A DNA stretch of 64,000 nucleotides from Nitrososphaera sp. (lineage in GTDB: Archaea; Thermoproteota; Nitrososphaeria; Nitrososphaerales; Nitrososphaeraceae). The notes under the pieces were generated by a model. That model ran no database searches. It was not told the origin of the DNA and saw nothing but the letters and a program-made list of their open reading frames with translations. Shown in pieces: positions 40,603-48,705 of this stretch. The position numbers were made by a program, and so were the translations under genes. Numbering within the stretch: the stretch's first letter is position 1; each line of letters opens with the position of its first letter. The stretch lies in the NCBI GenBank assembly GCA_039938515.1, contig JBDUUL010000015.1:248001-312000 (forward strand). The letters are read 5' to 3'.

Positions 40603-41490
40603 CTAGCTGTGACGCAAAAACTGCTTCACAACCTCACAGAACACGGCAGGCTTTTCTGAAAACGGCGCGTGGCCTGCATCGTCTATTACAACGAGTCTTG
40701 AATCCCTGATTGACTGGTGGAAAATGTTGCAATACGGCTCTAGTGGAATAAGCTTGTCCTGCGACCCCCAGATTAACAGAGTCTTGCTGGCAATCTGTTC
40801 AAGTCTTTGTTTTCCAAGCTGAGTGCTGACGCTATTATCGTATGCAGCGACAAATGCCTCTCTCGCGCCCTGCAACCCAAGACGGTATATGAACCCGTCT
40901 ACCAGCGCATCAGGTATCCTCACAGGATTTGCGACCAGCTGTTCGAGAACTGGCCGTACTGTCTGCCGTGTCGGGTTCAGAGCCGCCGCAAGGTACTGCT
41001 TGAGCAGGGGAGTTGGACCATCAAGCATTCCTGACGTGTCAACCAGTACCAGTTTGTCAACCAATTCCCTATTTTGAACCGCCACCTCGGCGGCGATATA
41101 CCCGCCAAGTGAATGTCCCACAAGAGTTGTCCGTCTGTCTTCAAAACCTAAACTGCGCAAAAATTGAACTACAAACCGGGCAAAGTCTTGAATGGTGTAT
41201 TCCATGGCACCCCCCGGGCTGGGCTTGTCACTCAGTCCAAAGCCTGGCAGGTCTATTGCAAGGGTGTGATAGTGGAATGATAATGCAAGGGGGATGTCAA
41301 GCCACCTGTCCGCGGAAGAGCCGAGCCCGTGAATAAACAATACATGACCCTGTGTGTCAGGACCGGACTCAAAATAATGTGTCTTGATCCCGTCGACTGT
41401 CGTAATGTGCTCCTGTGGAACTTTGACGATTGAATTGCTGTGACCCCGTGTTGCCAGCGTGCCGGAATTATCTCGAGCCATTTCATGCAT
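40603..41490 (-). CDS. Alpha/beta-fold hydrolase
   Basis: 295 residues. Nucleophile elbow GHSLGG in TTLVGHSLGGYIAAEVAV, acid Asp in LIWGSQDKLIPLEP, and His in DDAGHAPFSEKP. The HG oxyanion motif is VLFIHGLGSSADRW. Typical of esterases or hydrolases of the epoxide-hydrolase/meta-cleavage group. Length is normal. No signal peptide, so cytoplasmic. Substrate unknown. Confidence 0.92.
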   Translation of the reverse strand: MHEMARDNSGTLATRGHSNSIVKVPQEHITTVDGIKTHYFESGPDTQGHVLFIHGLGSSADRWLDIPLALSFHYHTLAIDLPGFGLSDKPSPGGAMEYTIQDFARFVVQFLRSLGFEDRRTTLVGHSLGGYIAAEVAVQNRELVDKLVLVDTSGMLDGPTPLLKQYLAAALNPTRQTVRPVLEQLVANPVRIPDALVDGFIYRLGLQGAREAFVAAYDNSVSTQLGKQRLEQIASKTLLIWGSQDKLIPLEPYCNIFHQSIRDSRLVVIDDAGHAPFSEKPAVFCEVVKQFLRHS

Positions 41491-41625
41491 GCTTGAGCTA
41501 TCGGATAGACGTAAGCGTTGCTTTTAAAATTTTGAAAGCATGCGCCCGGCTAAACGGTCGTTCATTGTAGCTTTCCGAGTAAAGAAAGAGAAAATGGACT
41601 GGAGAAAATGAAGTCTGTTGGTTTA

Positions 41626-41636
41626 CTTAAATAAAA
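41626..41636 (+). promoter_or_regulatory. TATA box for the MinD-like gene
   Basis: ACTTAAATAAA about 30 bp before the TTG at 41662, supporting that start on a leaderless transcript. Confidence 0.6.
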
Positions 41637-41661
41637 CGAATGTTAACCCAATCCGAGCCCA

Positions 41662-42516
41662 TTGAGCCGCGTTCCAAAATCTATCGCATTCCATTCATAC
41701 AAGGGCGGAACCGGAAAGACGACTCTGGCCTGCAACCTGGCCGCCCTTCTGGCGACTCGGGGCTACAAAGTTTCCATGCTGGACCTTGACGTGTATGCTC
41801 CGAGCCTTCAGGCCTACTTTGCACACACACCCAAAAGGTGGATTAACGACCTGCTCCTCGGCGACGCAGACGTTTCCCAGGTCATGGTCGACATGACGCC
41901 TGCCATCAGCGGTCTTGGCGCGGACAAGGTCGGCAAGTTGTGGGTAGGATTTTCAAACCCCCAGAAGGAGGAAATCTTCAAGGTCGATAGCGGCCTTGGC
42001 AAGGACGAGAAGCCGAAGCTCAAGCTGCTAAGCAAGTTCATCCAGCTCCGCGAGAGCCTGATTTCGGATTTTGATTCTGATTTTATCCTCATCGACACAA
42101 GCCCGGGCATAAGGTTCTGGTCGATCAACTCGCTTGCAATAGCTGACATTCTCCTGCTTACGCTCAAGTTCGGCGAACTTGACATAGACGGCACAAGAAG
42201 GATGGCTGCAGAGCTTTACAGGGCATTTGAGGAATTTGGCGCAAAACCATTCCTTCTCTTAAACAGGGTGAACGGCTACTGCGTTCCCCATCCTTCCTTC
42301 CAGAGGACAAAACAAGGCGATACGGCCGTGCCCGCACAGTTTGAAGAAACGGAGCCGGGCGCCAGCCTTTCGCGCGAAATCGGGATGGACATGATCTCTG
42401 CCATTCCGTGCTACTGTGACATCCAGTTTGACAAAAAGGAGTTTCTCACCGTCCTGCGCCACAGAAATCATCCGTTCGCGGAAAAACTCGAACAGCTGGC
42501 GGCACGGTTCTCGTAG
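41662..42516 (+). CDS. MinD/ParA-family ATPase
   Basis: 284 residues from a TTG (supported by the promoter). Deviant Walker A YKGGTGKTTLACNLAALLAT, Walker A' LDLDVYAPSLQAYF, Walker B-like DFILIDTSPGIRF. After about 190 the sequence is atypical: a CVPHP loop and AIPCYCDIQFDKKEF. ParA/MinD enzymes act as dimeric switches for positioning or as electron/metal chaperones. No ParB or plasmid locus is adjacent, so a non-partition role is likely. Confidence 0.92.
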   Translation: MSRVPKSIAFHSYKGGTGKTTLACNLAALLATRGYKVSMLDLDVYAPSLQAYFAHTPKRWINDLLLGDADVSQVMVDMTPAISGLGADKVGKLWVGFSNPQKEEIFKVDSGLGKDEKPKLKLLSKFIQLRESLISDFDSDFILIDTSPGIRFWSINSLAIADILLLTLKFGELDIDGTRRMAAELYRAFEEFGAKPFLLLNRVNGYCVPHPSFQRTKQGDTAVPAQFEETEPGASLSREIGMDMISAIPCYCDIQFDKKEFLTVLRHRNHPFAEKLEQLAARFS

Positions 42517-42517
42517 T

Positions 42518-42694
42518 TCAGTGATAGCTGGAAAGAAAGTCTTTGCCGTAAACCCGGTAGAGCTTTTTGAACGTGACCTGGCAAATAGTCTTGTCGAATA
42601 CGTACTCGACTCCGTCCAAGGTCTCTACCAGCGCGCCTGAGGCAGGCTCCCTGCCGCACAAAATACACTTCTTGTCGTTTGTTGTTAGCGAAAT
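42518..42694 (-). CDS. Small CxxC protein (no standard start)
   Basis: A gene-like frame: SLTTNDKKCILCGREPASGA, LVETLDGVEYVFDKTICQVT then FKKLYRVYGKDFLSSYH. One CxxC plus a later Cys. Convergent with and 1 bp from the ATPase gene. After the upstream in-frame stop at 42701-42703 the only possible starts are ATT (42694) or later codons. Either a rare start codon is used or the 5' end is lost; the sequence itself is well kept. Confidence 0.5.
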   Translation of the reverse strand: MSLTTNDKKCILCGREPASGALVETLDGVEYVFDKTICQVTFKKLYRVYGKDFLSSYH

Positions 42695-42838
42695 TTCTGG
42701 TCAGCTATTATCCTATCCTGCAATACTTAATTTTTAGCGTGTGCTGCCTCGCATTCTGTGCATTTGAAAAATATCAGATGCACACTATGCACTGCCGTTT
42801 TGGTCAACTATTTTATCAAAACCTCCATTACAGGTATC

Positions 42839-43315
42839 ATGAGTCTATTCCGGCTCGCAAATGAAGATTCAAAGATTAACCAAGGTGGTAAGGCAGGCAG
42901 CCAGTTTGACATCGGGGTTTATCGCGACCCCCAGGTACTAGTCGACGGACCAAATCCCGCAATGCCCCAGAGGGACACAAGTTTAGCGCTTGATTACCTG
43001 AACCCGCCAGAGATAGACGCCAAGTTTCAATCCCTGCTAGTCAAGGCGAGGTGCGCGTGCGAAAAATCAAAGGTTGAATTCCGGGTCCTCTCAACTGTCC
43101 AGCGAAAATTCGTCACGCACTACCGCTGCCCCCAGTGTGGTCTGCTGCCGCTATACCATCTGGACCTCACCCATCCAAAAAGGGTCCGCTGCGGCAAATG
43201 CAGGCACACAGTCCCGCTCAGAAATAACGGCAAGTACGGCAGGCTGAGAAAGGAAATAGCAATTGAGCTGTGGCTTGCAGGACAGGAGCGTGGAGAGCAT
43301 TACCACCGGAAGTGA
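42839..43315 (+). CDS. Zinc-ribbon protein
   Basis: 158 residues from the ATG MSLFRLANEDSKI. Two zinc-binding parts: CACEKS (with CxC) and the ribbon CPQCGLLPLYHLDLTH then CGKCRHTVPL. The C-terminus is basic and helical. The first half (residues 10-60) has QFDIGVYRDPQVLVDGPN. The next gene overlaps its 3' end by 26 nt, so the two are coupled. Confidence 0.7.
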   Translation: MSLFRLANEDSKINQGGKAGSQFDIGVYRDPQVLVDGPNPAMPQRDTSLALDYLNPPEIDAKFQSLLVKARCACEKSKVEFRVLSTVQRKFVTHYRCPQCGLLPLYHLDLTHPKRVRCGKCRHTVPLRNNGKYGRLRKEIAIELWLAGQERGEHYHRK

Positions 43316-43577
43316 AGAAGCGCTGCTTGAAGCTCTTAACCTGGAGCTGTCAAAGCTTGGCGATTCGCCTCTGCACGGCGAGATTACACTTGCCTGCTCG
43401 TTTTACGTAATGCCAAACGGGATCAAGTGCTGCAACGTCCAGGTCCTGTGCAGTTCCGGGTGCGGACACCTCATAGTGGCTCTTGACGACGAGGCCGAGC
43501 TTTTGAACCGGCTGGCCCTAGTGATAAAAGGGATACTGGAGCGGCCAGCCGTTCTGGATTCTCCGCTGCGCTGCTAG
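43290..43577 (+). CDS. Small Cys-containing protein overlapping the zinc-ribbon gene
   Basis: 95 residues from a GTG preceded by GGAG; a TTG nine codons earlier is also in frame. Landmarks: ALLEALNLELSKLGDSPLHG, CSFYVMPNGIKCCNVQVLC then SSGCGHLIVALDDEAELLNR. Five cysteines, perhaps a metal site. Overlaps 42839-43315 by 26 nt and precedes the winged-helix protein by 63 bp. Confidence 0.6.
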   Translation: MESITTGSEEALLEALNLELSKLGDSPLHGEITLACSFYVMPNGIKCCNVQVLCSSGCGHLIVALDDEAELLNRLALVIKGILERPAVLDSPLRC

Positions 43578-43640
43578 GCGCGGGGAGGATCGGGATTGGT
43601 TAAATATTTGCGCCCGGCTAGAAATTTAAAGGCCAGGATT

Positions 43641-44462
43641 TTGAGTTCAGGCGATTACGCTGCGAGCAGGACGCATGCTCTGCCTTTGGTATTTCGGGGA
43701 AGGGAGGGCAGGCTCAACGCGCGCATAATCCGGTTTCTGGCCCTCAACGGGCCTTCGCTTATCTACTCGGTCTCAAAATTCCTGTCCGACACCTCCAAAA
43801 CAAGAATCCATTATCCCACGATTAACAGGAGAATGCACGATCTGCTAAACCAGAACTACCTGCAGAAAGCCGGCGCCAAGAGCACAAAGACCGGGGTCAT
43901 GGCCGACCTATACGCCACTACCATACGGGGCGACTTTGCCGCATTTGTGGATCTTGCTGAAGGAGACGACAGATTAGTCGACCTGTCCCCAAGTCAAGCG
44001 CGGCAGATTATAGACGCCGCATCAAAGAGGCACGGGTCTCCTTTTCTTCTCCTTGAGCACATATCCAAGGACAGCTCGGCAGGCAGTAGCCTTGTGGGCA
44101 CGCTCCTGGTTCCGGAAATTGCCAAAAGCGTCAAGAACGGCTATCTGAATCTTGAGGCAACCGACGACTCGATAATGTGCAGCTCGTTTGCCTCAGTCGT
44201 GGCCCGGGCAGTAATGGGTATGATGATAAAATCCGGCATTGAGGCTAACCCTCAAATTGGCTCAAAAGAAGGTGGCCAGTACGCCAAAATATTGCTTCGA
44301 TGCGTCGACAGGATGCTGGCTGAAGACCGCGTTCCGGCCAACGAAAACGGAAAAGACGGTTCCTTTTCAGAACACCTTACTCCGGTTCCCATGCGCTGGG
44401 CAAAAGAACTCAAGGTGTTTCTGAGACTGAGCGCAGTAAGTCTTGACCGCGGAATGGATTAG
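43641..44462 (+). CDS. Winged-helix-containing protein
   Basis: About 273 residues if started at the TTG at 43641, which lies about 35 bp after the TATA-like GTTAAATATTTG. The open frame to 43596 starts inside that promoter. The N-terminal winged helix (about 20-100) includes RIIRFLALNGPSLIYSVSKF then YPTINRRMHDLLNQNYLQKA. A long C-terminal helical region follows (SPSQARQIIDAASKRHGSPF, EGGQYAKILLRCVDRML). Possibly a regulator with its own ligand or partner domain. Positioned before the second patatin gene. Confidence 0.75.
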   Translation: MSSGDYAASRTHALPLVFRGREGRLNARIIRFLALNGPSLIYSVSKFLSDTSKTRIHYPTINRRMHDLLNQNYLQKAGAKSTKTGVMADLYATTIRGDFAAFVDLAEGDDRLVDLSPSQARQIIDAASKRHGSPFLLLEHISKDSSAGSSLVGTLLVPEIAKSVKNGYLNLEATDDSIMCSSFASVVARAVMGMMIKSGIEANPQIGSKEGGQYAKILLRCVDRMLAEDRVPANENGKDGSFSEHLTPVPMRWAKELKVFLRLSAVSLDRGMD

Positions 44463-44513
44463 GCTATGACGGTTGCGGAAATGCACAAATAATTCTCATA
44501 ACATCTAGGGTCA

Positions 44514-45920
44514 ATGGCTCCAATCCCCAAGAGACAGCGCGTCTTTATCATGCAGGGCGGAGGCGCTCTCGGTGCTTATGAGGCCGGAATCTTTGAGGTT
44601 ATTTCTTCAAGAATCAAAAGGAAAGATCCAAACTGGAAGACCACACTTTTTGATGTAGTCGCGGGCGCTTCCATCGGCGCGATTAACGCCACAGTCCTTG
44701 TAGACCACTACCAGAAAAGCAAGAGCTGGGAAGGGTCAGCAGAGTCGCTTCTGCAATCGTGGAACCAGTTAAAGAACAACACCTGGGTGGACTATGGCCA
44801 CAACCCCGCAGCCCGCGCCATGTTTGAGAGCATGTGGAATTTCATGGACAAAATGAACCCGGCGCTTGCTCATCCGGAAGGCGCGCGGAGGTACTGGTCT
44901 TGGGTGCAGCTGGCAAACACGCCTTACATGGGCGCAAAGAATCTGTCCTGGACTATACCAAAGTTTGACTACAAGTTCCTCGACGCCAACCCCTTTGATT
45001 CCGCGTGGCTGGGCTACGACTATGCGCCGCTAAGGTCGTTTCTTTCAGAAAACGTAAACTTTCCGATAAAAAACCAATTTGGAGAAGGCCCAAGGTTGCT
45101 TCTGGTCGGAGTGGATGTTCAGGACTGCACCGAGGCCGTGGCTTTTGACAGCTACCCAAGGGATGCAAACGAATGGTATTCAAGCTATGCCCGCAGCGAC
45201 GGCGGACTCTACAAGGTAAAGTACGACGGAATCGGGCTGGACCAGCTGCTGGCATCATGCATGTTCCCCTACTCCCTTTATCACCCCCGTATGGTGGACC
45301 AAAATACCGGAAAGGAGAGGACTTTCTGGGATGGAGCCTTCCTTAGCAACACGCCGCTGCGTGAGGTGCTCCAGCGCCACAGGGACTACTGGCTACGGTA
45401 TTTCGAGATGCACAAGATGGACTATGACCGGGGCGCCGACGAAAAAGCAGGCAAGCCAAGAGTGCCGGACCTTGATGTGTACATCGTCAACCTGTACCCT
45501 TCAACAGAGGACCAGGTTCCGGCCGACCTTGATGCCATCAGGGACCGAGAGATTGACATCAAGTTCCATGACCGGACAAAGTACGACGAGCAGGTTGCGC
45601 ACCTGGTCTCCGATTATATCAACCTGGTCCAGGATTTTATCGCGCTTGCCAGAAGCAAAAAGGCGGCGCAGTCAGAAATCGATTCCATCCTGAACAAGGA
45701 CCGGAAACTGCGCAGCGAAGACAGGGCAGGGCATAGCAGGAGAAACTACCGCGAGCTGTTGGAAGGAAGGTTTGAGGTCAACGTTGTAAGGATTGACAGG
45801 CAAGACGATGGGAACACGATTTTCGGCAAGCATGCCGATTTTTCGGCGACCACGATTGACAGCCTCATTGAAGCGGGAAGAAGGGACGCAAACAGGATAC
45901 CGGATGCCGAAATAGTATAA
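44514..45920 (+). CDS. Patatin-like phospholipase (canonical active site)
   Basis: 468 residues. Complete motifs: MQGGGALGAYEAG oxyanion loop, GASIGAIN with Ser53 nucleophile, and FWDGAFLSNTPL with the Asp of the catalytic dyad. It shares the C-terminal block RRNYRELLEGRFEVNVVRID with 38662-39924 (TFRELLQGGVTLRNVTTIQR) and the internal LQSWNQLKNN region. No signal peptide. Probably a cytoplasmic acyl hydrolase of lipids or another ester. Patatins serve as anti-phage effectors in CBASS, but no cyclase gene is present here. Confidence 0.93.
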   Translation: MAPIPKRQRVFIMQGGGALGAYEAGIFEVISSRIKRKDPNWKTTLFDVVAGASIGAINATVLVDHYQKSKSWEGSAESLLQSWNQLKNNTWVDYGHNPAARAMFESMWNFMDKMNPALAHPEGARRYWSWVQLANTPYMGAKNLSWTIPKFDYKFLDANPFDSAWLGYDYAPLRSFLSENVNFPIKNQFGEGPRLLLVGVDVQDCTEAVAFDSYPRDANEWYSSYARSDGGLYKVKYDGIGLDQLLASCMFPYSLYHPRMVDQNTGKERTFWDGAFLSNTPLREVLQRHRDYWLRYFEMHKMDYDRGADEKAGKPRVPDLDVYIVNLYPSTEDQVPADLDAIRDREIDIKFHDRTKYDEQVAHLVSDYINLVQDFIALARSKKAAQSEIDSILNKDRKLRSEDRAGHSRRNYRELLEGRFEVNVVRIDRQDDGNTIFGKHADFSATTIDSLIEAGRRDANRIPDAEIV

Positions 45921-45969
45921 TCCAATAGAATCTGGGCGTCGCCAGAACGTCAAGCAGAGTCGCGAGGAC

Positions 45970-45980
45970 TCTTTAATTAC
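45970..45980 (+). promoter_or_regulatory. TATA box for the UBP zinc-finger gene
   Basis: CTCTTTAATTACG about 25-30 bp before the ATG at 46001, a leaderless-type promoter. Confidence 0.5.
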
Positions 45981-46000
45981 GCTAGGCTCGTAACCAGAGC

Positions 46001-46270
46001 ATGAAAGGTGAACAGGTGCAGTGCACGCACCTAAAGACCGTGAACCAGAGCATCAAGGGAAACACCAAGGGCTGCGAGGAATGCGAGAAAATCGGTTCAA
46101 CGTGGGTCCACCTGAGGCTATGCCTGACATGCGGCCACGTCGGATGCTGCGATTCGTCGCCTAACAAGCACGGAACAAAACACTTCCACCAAACGAATCA
46201 CCCCATTATCAAGTCCTACGAGCCGGGCGAAGACTGGGAATGGTGCTACATCGACAAGGTTTATTTGTAA
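46001..46270 (+). CDS. UBP-type zinc-finger protein, paralog of 55109-55387
   Basis: 89 residues made entirely of one ZnF-UBP domain: CTHLK, GCEECEKIGSTWVHLRLC, LTCGHVGCCDSSPNKHGTKH then HPIIKSYEPGEDWEWCY. All eight expected Cys/His ligands are in place. In eukaryotes this fold binds the C-terminus of ubiquitin; in archaea the ligand is unknown. The paralog is 65% or more similar by eye over the finger. Strong TATA box upstream. Confidence 0.92.
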   Translation: MKGEQVQCTHLKTVNQSIKGNTKGCEECEKIGSTWVHLRLCLTCGHVGCCDSSPNKHGTKHFHQTNHPIIKSYEPGEDWEWCYIDKVYL

Positions 46271-46374
46271 AATGGGAGTGCTCTACCGCTCTTCCTTTTT
46301 GAAATGCCAAGTTTGTGTGGGATCCAAAGCAACATCTCTAAAAGGATAAAAAGCCTGGCTCCCCGGTGCACAAC

Positions 46375-46713
46375 ATGAGCCGGATAACGGACGAGTACAT
46401 GCGTGAAATGCTGGCCAAGTGCAGGCCCTATACCCTTGTGATATTGCACAAGACACCAAAGCTCGCCGAGCCGGGAATTGACAGGGTTATCTGGGAGCAC
46501 GGCAGAAGGAATTTTGAACTAAGAAGGGACGGCAAACTTCACATTGTATGCCCTGTCAGGGACGAGACTAACACCGCCGGCATCTGCGTCTTTTCTGCCG
46601 ACCCAGTCGAGACGAAAAGCATCATGGAAGGGGACCCTGCGGTAAGAGCTGGTGTTCTGACCTTTGAAATCCACCCGACCATAAGCTTTCCTGGCTCCTA
46701 TCTCCCTGGCTAG
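46375..46713 (+). CDS. YCII-like protein
   Basis: 112 residues from the ATG MSRITDEYMREML (a GTG three codons earlier would add 3). Layout: YTLVILHKTPKLAEPGIDRV, DGKLHIVCPVRDETNTAGIC, VFSADPVETKSIMEGDPAVR and a final strand. Matches the YCII/dimeric alpha+beta barrel family, small enzymes or chlorite-dismutase-like relatives. The essential His is HGRRN. Follows the UBP finger by about 100 bp. Confidence 0.75.
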   Translation: MSRITDEYMREMLAKCRPYTLVILHKTPKLAEPGIDRVIWEHGRRNFELRRDGKLHIVCPVRDETNTAGICVFSADPVETKSIMEGDPAVRAGVLTFEIHPTISFPGSYLPG

Positions 46714-46790
46714 TCAACCCGTACTATCTAGTCAAGTCTCGAAAAAAGTTAAATCATAAGCGGCATTGACCATCAAGTAGCTCCTCACGC

Positions 46791-47900
46791 TTGATAGATT
46801 ATAACCTTCAAAACGGAGATTCGCTCGGTGTCCTGCAGGCCCTAGCACGGGATCCAAAGGAGAATGAAAAATATCGCGTTATCATCACCTCCCCGCCATA
46901 TTTTGGCCACAGGCGATACGGCCAGAATCAAAGCGAGGTCGGGCGGGAAAAGACAGACGAGCAGTTTATCGACCGGCTCGCAGATATTTTCAGCGCTTGC
47001 CAGAAGCTTCTGACAAGCGACGGCTCGCTCTGGATAGTCATAGGCGACACCCGCAGAAGCAACAGGAAACTAATGATCCCCCACAGGCTTGCGCTGAAGC
47101 TTGTGGACGCGGGCTATACCTTCAGGGAAGACATCGTCTGGTACAAGAAAAACAACGTTTCTAGCAGCACAAGGCAGAACCTTTCGCAGGCCTATGAGTT
47201 TATCCTCTTTCTATCAAAAAACGAAAGGTCATTTGCAAACCTTGACCTTATCAGGGTAGGCGGCAACGAGGCAAGGGAGGGAAGGAACAAGGTGCCTCCA
47301 AAGCACCTTCTGCAGTTCCAGCCGGTCAACCCGGACAAGCAAAAGATCCAGGAGCTTCAGGAAATAATCCACAGCTCGAGGCCCGACACCAAGTTCAGCT
47401 CGCTCCCTACGACAAGTGAAATCTCGGCTGCCTACGGATACGACCCGGAAAAATACTGCCCGACCTGTTACAGGAAGTTCAAGAGGCACGCGACGCGAAA
47501 GCGAATAGGCGACCACAAGCACTACCCGATATTTGCAGTCTGCAATCCGGCGGGCAAGAACCCCGGCAACGTCTGGGAGATCTCTACAAAGGCACACTAT
47601 GGAAACGAGCACTTTGCAATCTTTCCCGAGGACCTTGTGGCCCGGATAATCAACTTTGCATCAGAGAAGGGTGACTGGGTTCTTGACCCGTTCATGGGCC
47701 GCGGAACGACCGGCATCGTGTGTGCGCTTACCGGCAGAAATTTCACCGGGATCGACCTTTATCCTGAAAACGTCAAGACGGCTGAGAAGAACATTCGCGA
47801 CGCCATCAGCGGCAGGTATGACCAGAAGCTGGCGCAGACCGTAGCAAGAGAGTCCTCAAACCATCTGGAGATTCTGGTCAGGGCCGACGATTCCGCCTAG
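46791..47900 (+). CDS. SPPY-type DNA methyltransferase with zinc-finger insertion
   Basis: 369 residues from a TTG. Catalytic motif IV IITSPPYFGHRRYG (residues 34-37 SPPY, usual for N4-cytosine enzymes of the beta class), motif I WVLDPFMGRGTTGIVCA at about 300, SAM motif LTGRNFTGIDLYPENV. A probable zinc finger (CPTCYRKFKRH then H) sits at about 225-245, inside the target-recognition region. No restriction endonuclease or specificity gene is adjacent, so it looks like an orphan methyltransferase. Confidence 0.9.
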   Translation: MIDYNLQNGDSLGVLQALARDPKENEKYRVIITSPPYFGHRRYGQNQSEVGREKTDEQFIDRLADIFSACQKLLTSDGSLWIVIGDTRRSNRKLMIPHRLALKLVDAGYTFREDIVWYKKNNVSSSTRQNLSQAYEFILFLSKNERSFANLDLIRVGGNEAREGRNKVPPKHLLQFQPVNPDKQKIQELQEIIHSSRPDTKFSSLPTTSEISAAYGYDPEKYCPTCYRKFKRHATRKRIGDHKHYPIFAVCNPAGKNPGNVWEISTKAHYGNEHFAIFPEDLVARIINFASEKGDWVLDPFMGRGTTGIVCALTGRNFTGIDLYPENVKTAEKNIRDAISGRYDQKLAQTVARESSNHLEILVRADDSA

Positions 47901-47982
47901 CGCTCCTGCCTCCGTTGTAACCTAGATCGGCCAGACAGAATTGGGCCGGAGCTCCAAGCTAAGCAAGTCATAAATTGATGGT

Positions 47983-48660
47983 TTGCGAGTGAGCAGGGAA
48001 AACGGGAGGATTTGCACGCTGTATTCGGTCAAGATTGTCCAGTTTATCGCTATAGCCATTCTAGCCATCGGCTCTGTCGCCACAGGCATGGCCTTGTACG
48101 GGTCTCTAGTGGCGCTGCCGCCTGCCCTAAACGGCATAGACCAGACGGCAGGCTACCTGAGCAGCTTTCAAATCCCGAATGTCTCCGGGCAGGTTGGAAC
48201 AGCCGCCGACAACCTGCGAAACGCCTCGTCAAACATCCAGGGTGCAGGAAACAACCTGAAGGCAACGGCCGACAGCATGCCGTGCGCTTTTGGCTGCAGC
48301 GTCGCAGGAATCAAGATCATTGACCTCAGCCAAATGAGGTCAAACCTTGAAAACACCGCAACAAATCTGCAGGGACTGGGTTCAAACGGCCTTGCCCTTG
48401 CAGGCAACGTCGACAACTTGGGCAACAGCATTGGCTCTACATCGCAGAGCATAGAGAATCAGGTGCACCAAGCAGGCTATAATCTGTACAATGTCAAAGC
48501 CGTGTTTCAGTTTGGGCTTTTGTCGATTCTGGCCATCGCTATCGTCGGCGTACTTTCCGGCGCCGGTCTGCTTTTACTGGCTACAAGGATGAACAGGATA
48601 CTCTTGGACCACCTGTCTGCAAGGGACAGCCAAACAGGGGCCGACAGTTCAGCCGCGTAA
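47983..48660 (+). CDS. Two-span membrane protein with extracellular helical region (SPFH cluster)
   Basis: 225 residues. An N-terminal membrane helix (about 19-42, FIAIAILAIGSVATGMALYG) and a C-terminal helix (about 178-202). The loop between is about 130 residues, predicted helical, with a CAFGC and repeats such as LRNASSNIQGAGNNLKATAD and LENTATNLQGLGSNG, like methyl-accepting or pilin-type extracytoplasmic coils. First gene of a four-gene cluster with an SPFH protein. TTG start; a GTG two codons later is possible. Confidence 0.75.
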   Translation: MRVSRENGRICTLYSVKIVQFIAIAILAIGSVATGMALYGSLVALPPALNGIDQTAGYLSSFQIPNVSGQVGTAADNLRNASSNIQGAGNNLKATADSMPCAFGCSVAGIKIIDLSQMRSNLENTATNLQGLGSNGLALAGNVDNLGNSIGSTSQSIENQVHQAGYNLYNVKAVFQFGLLSILAIAIVGVLSGAGLLLLATRMNRILLDHLSARDSQTGADSSAA

Positions 48661-48705
48661 TCATGGACGCCAGCCTGATGAGCCTGGTAAAGGGACTCAG
48701 GCGAG

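Noticed and set aside
41662-42516. Chromosome or plasmid partition locus
   Set aside because: There is a ParA/MinD-type ATPase but no ParB or centromere-like repeat next to it.
44514-45920. CBASS-type immune locus around the canonical patatin
   Set aside because: No CD-NTase, Cap2/Cap3 or HORMA/TRIP13 gene is in the window, so the assignment lacks its defining components.
46791-47900. Restriction-modification system
   Set aside because: No endonuclease or specificity gene is adjacent; the flanking genes are YCII-like and SPFH-cluster genes.
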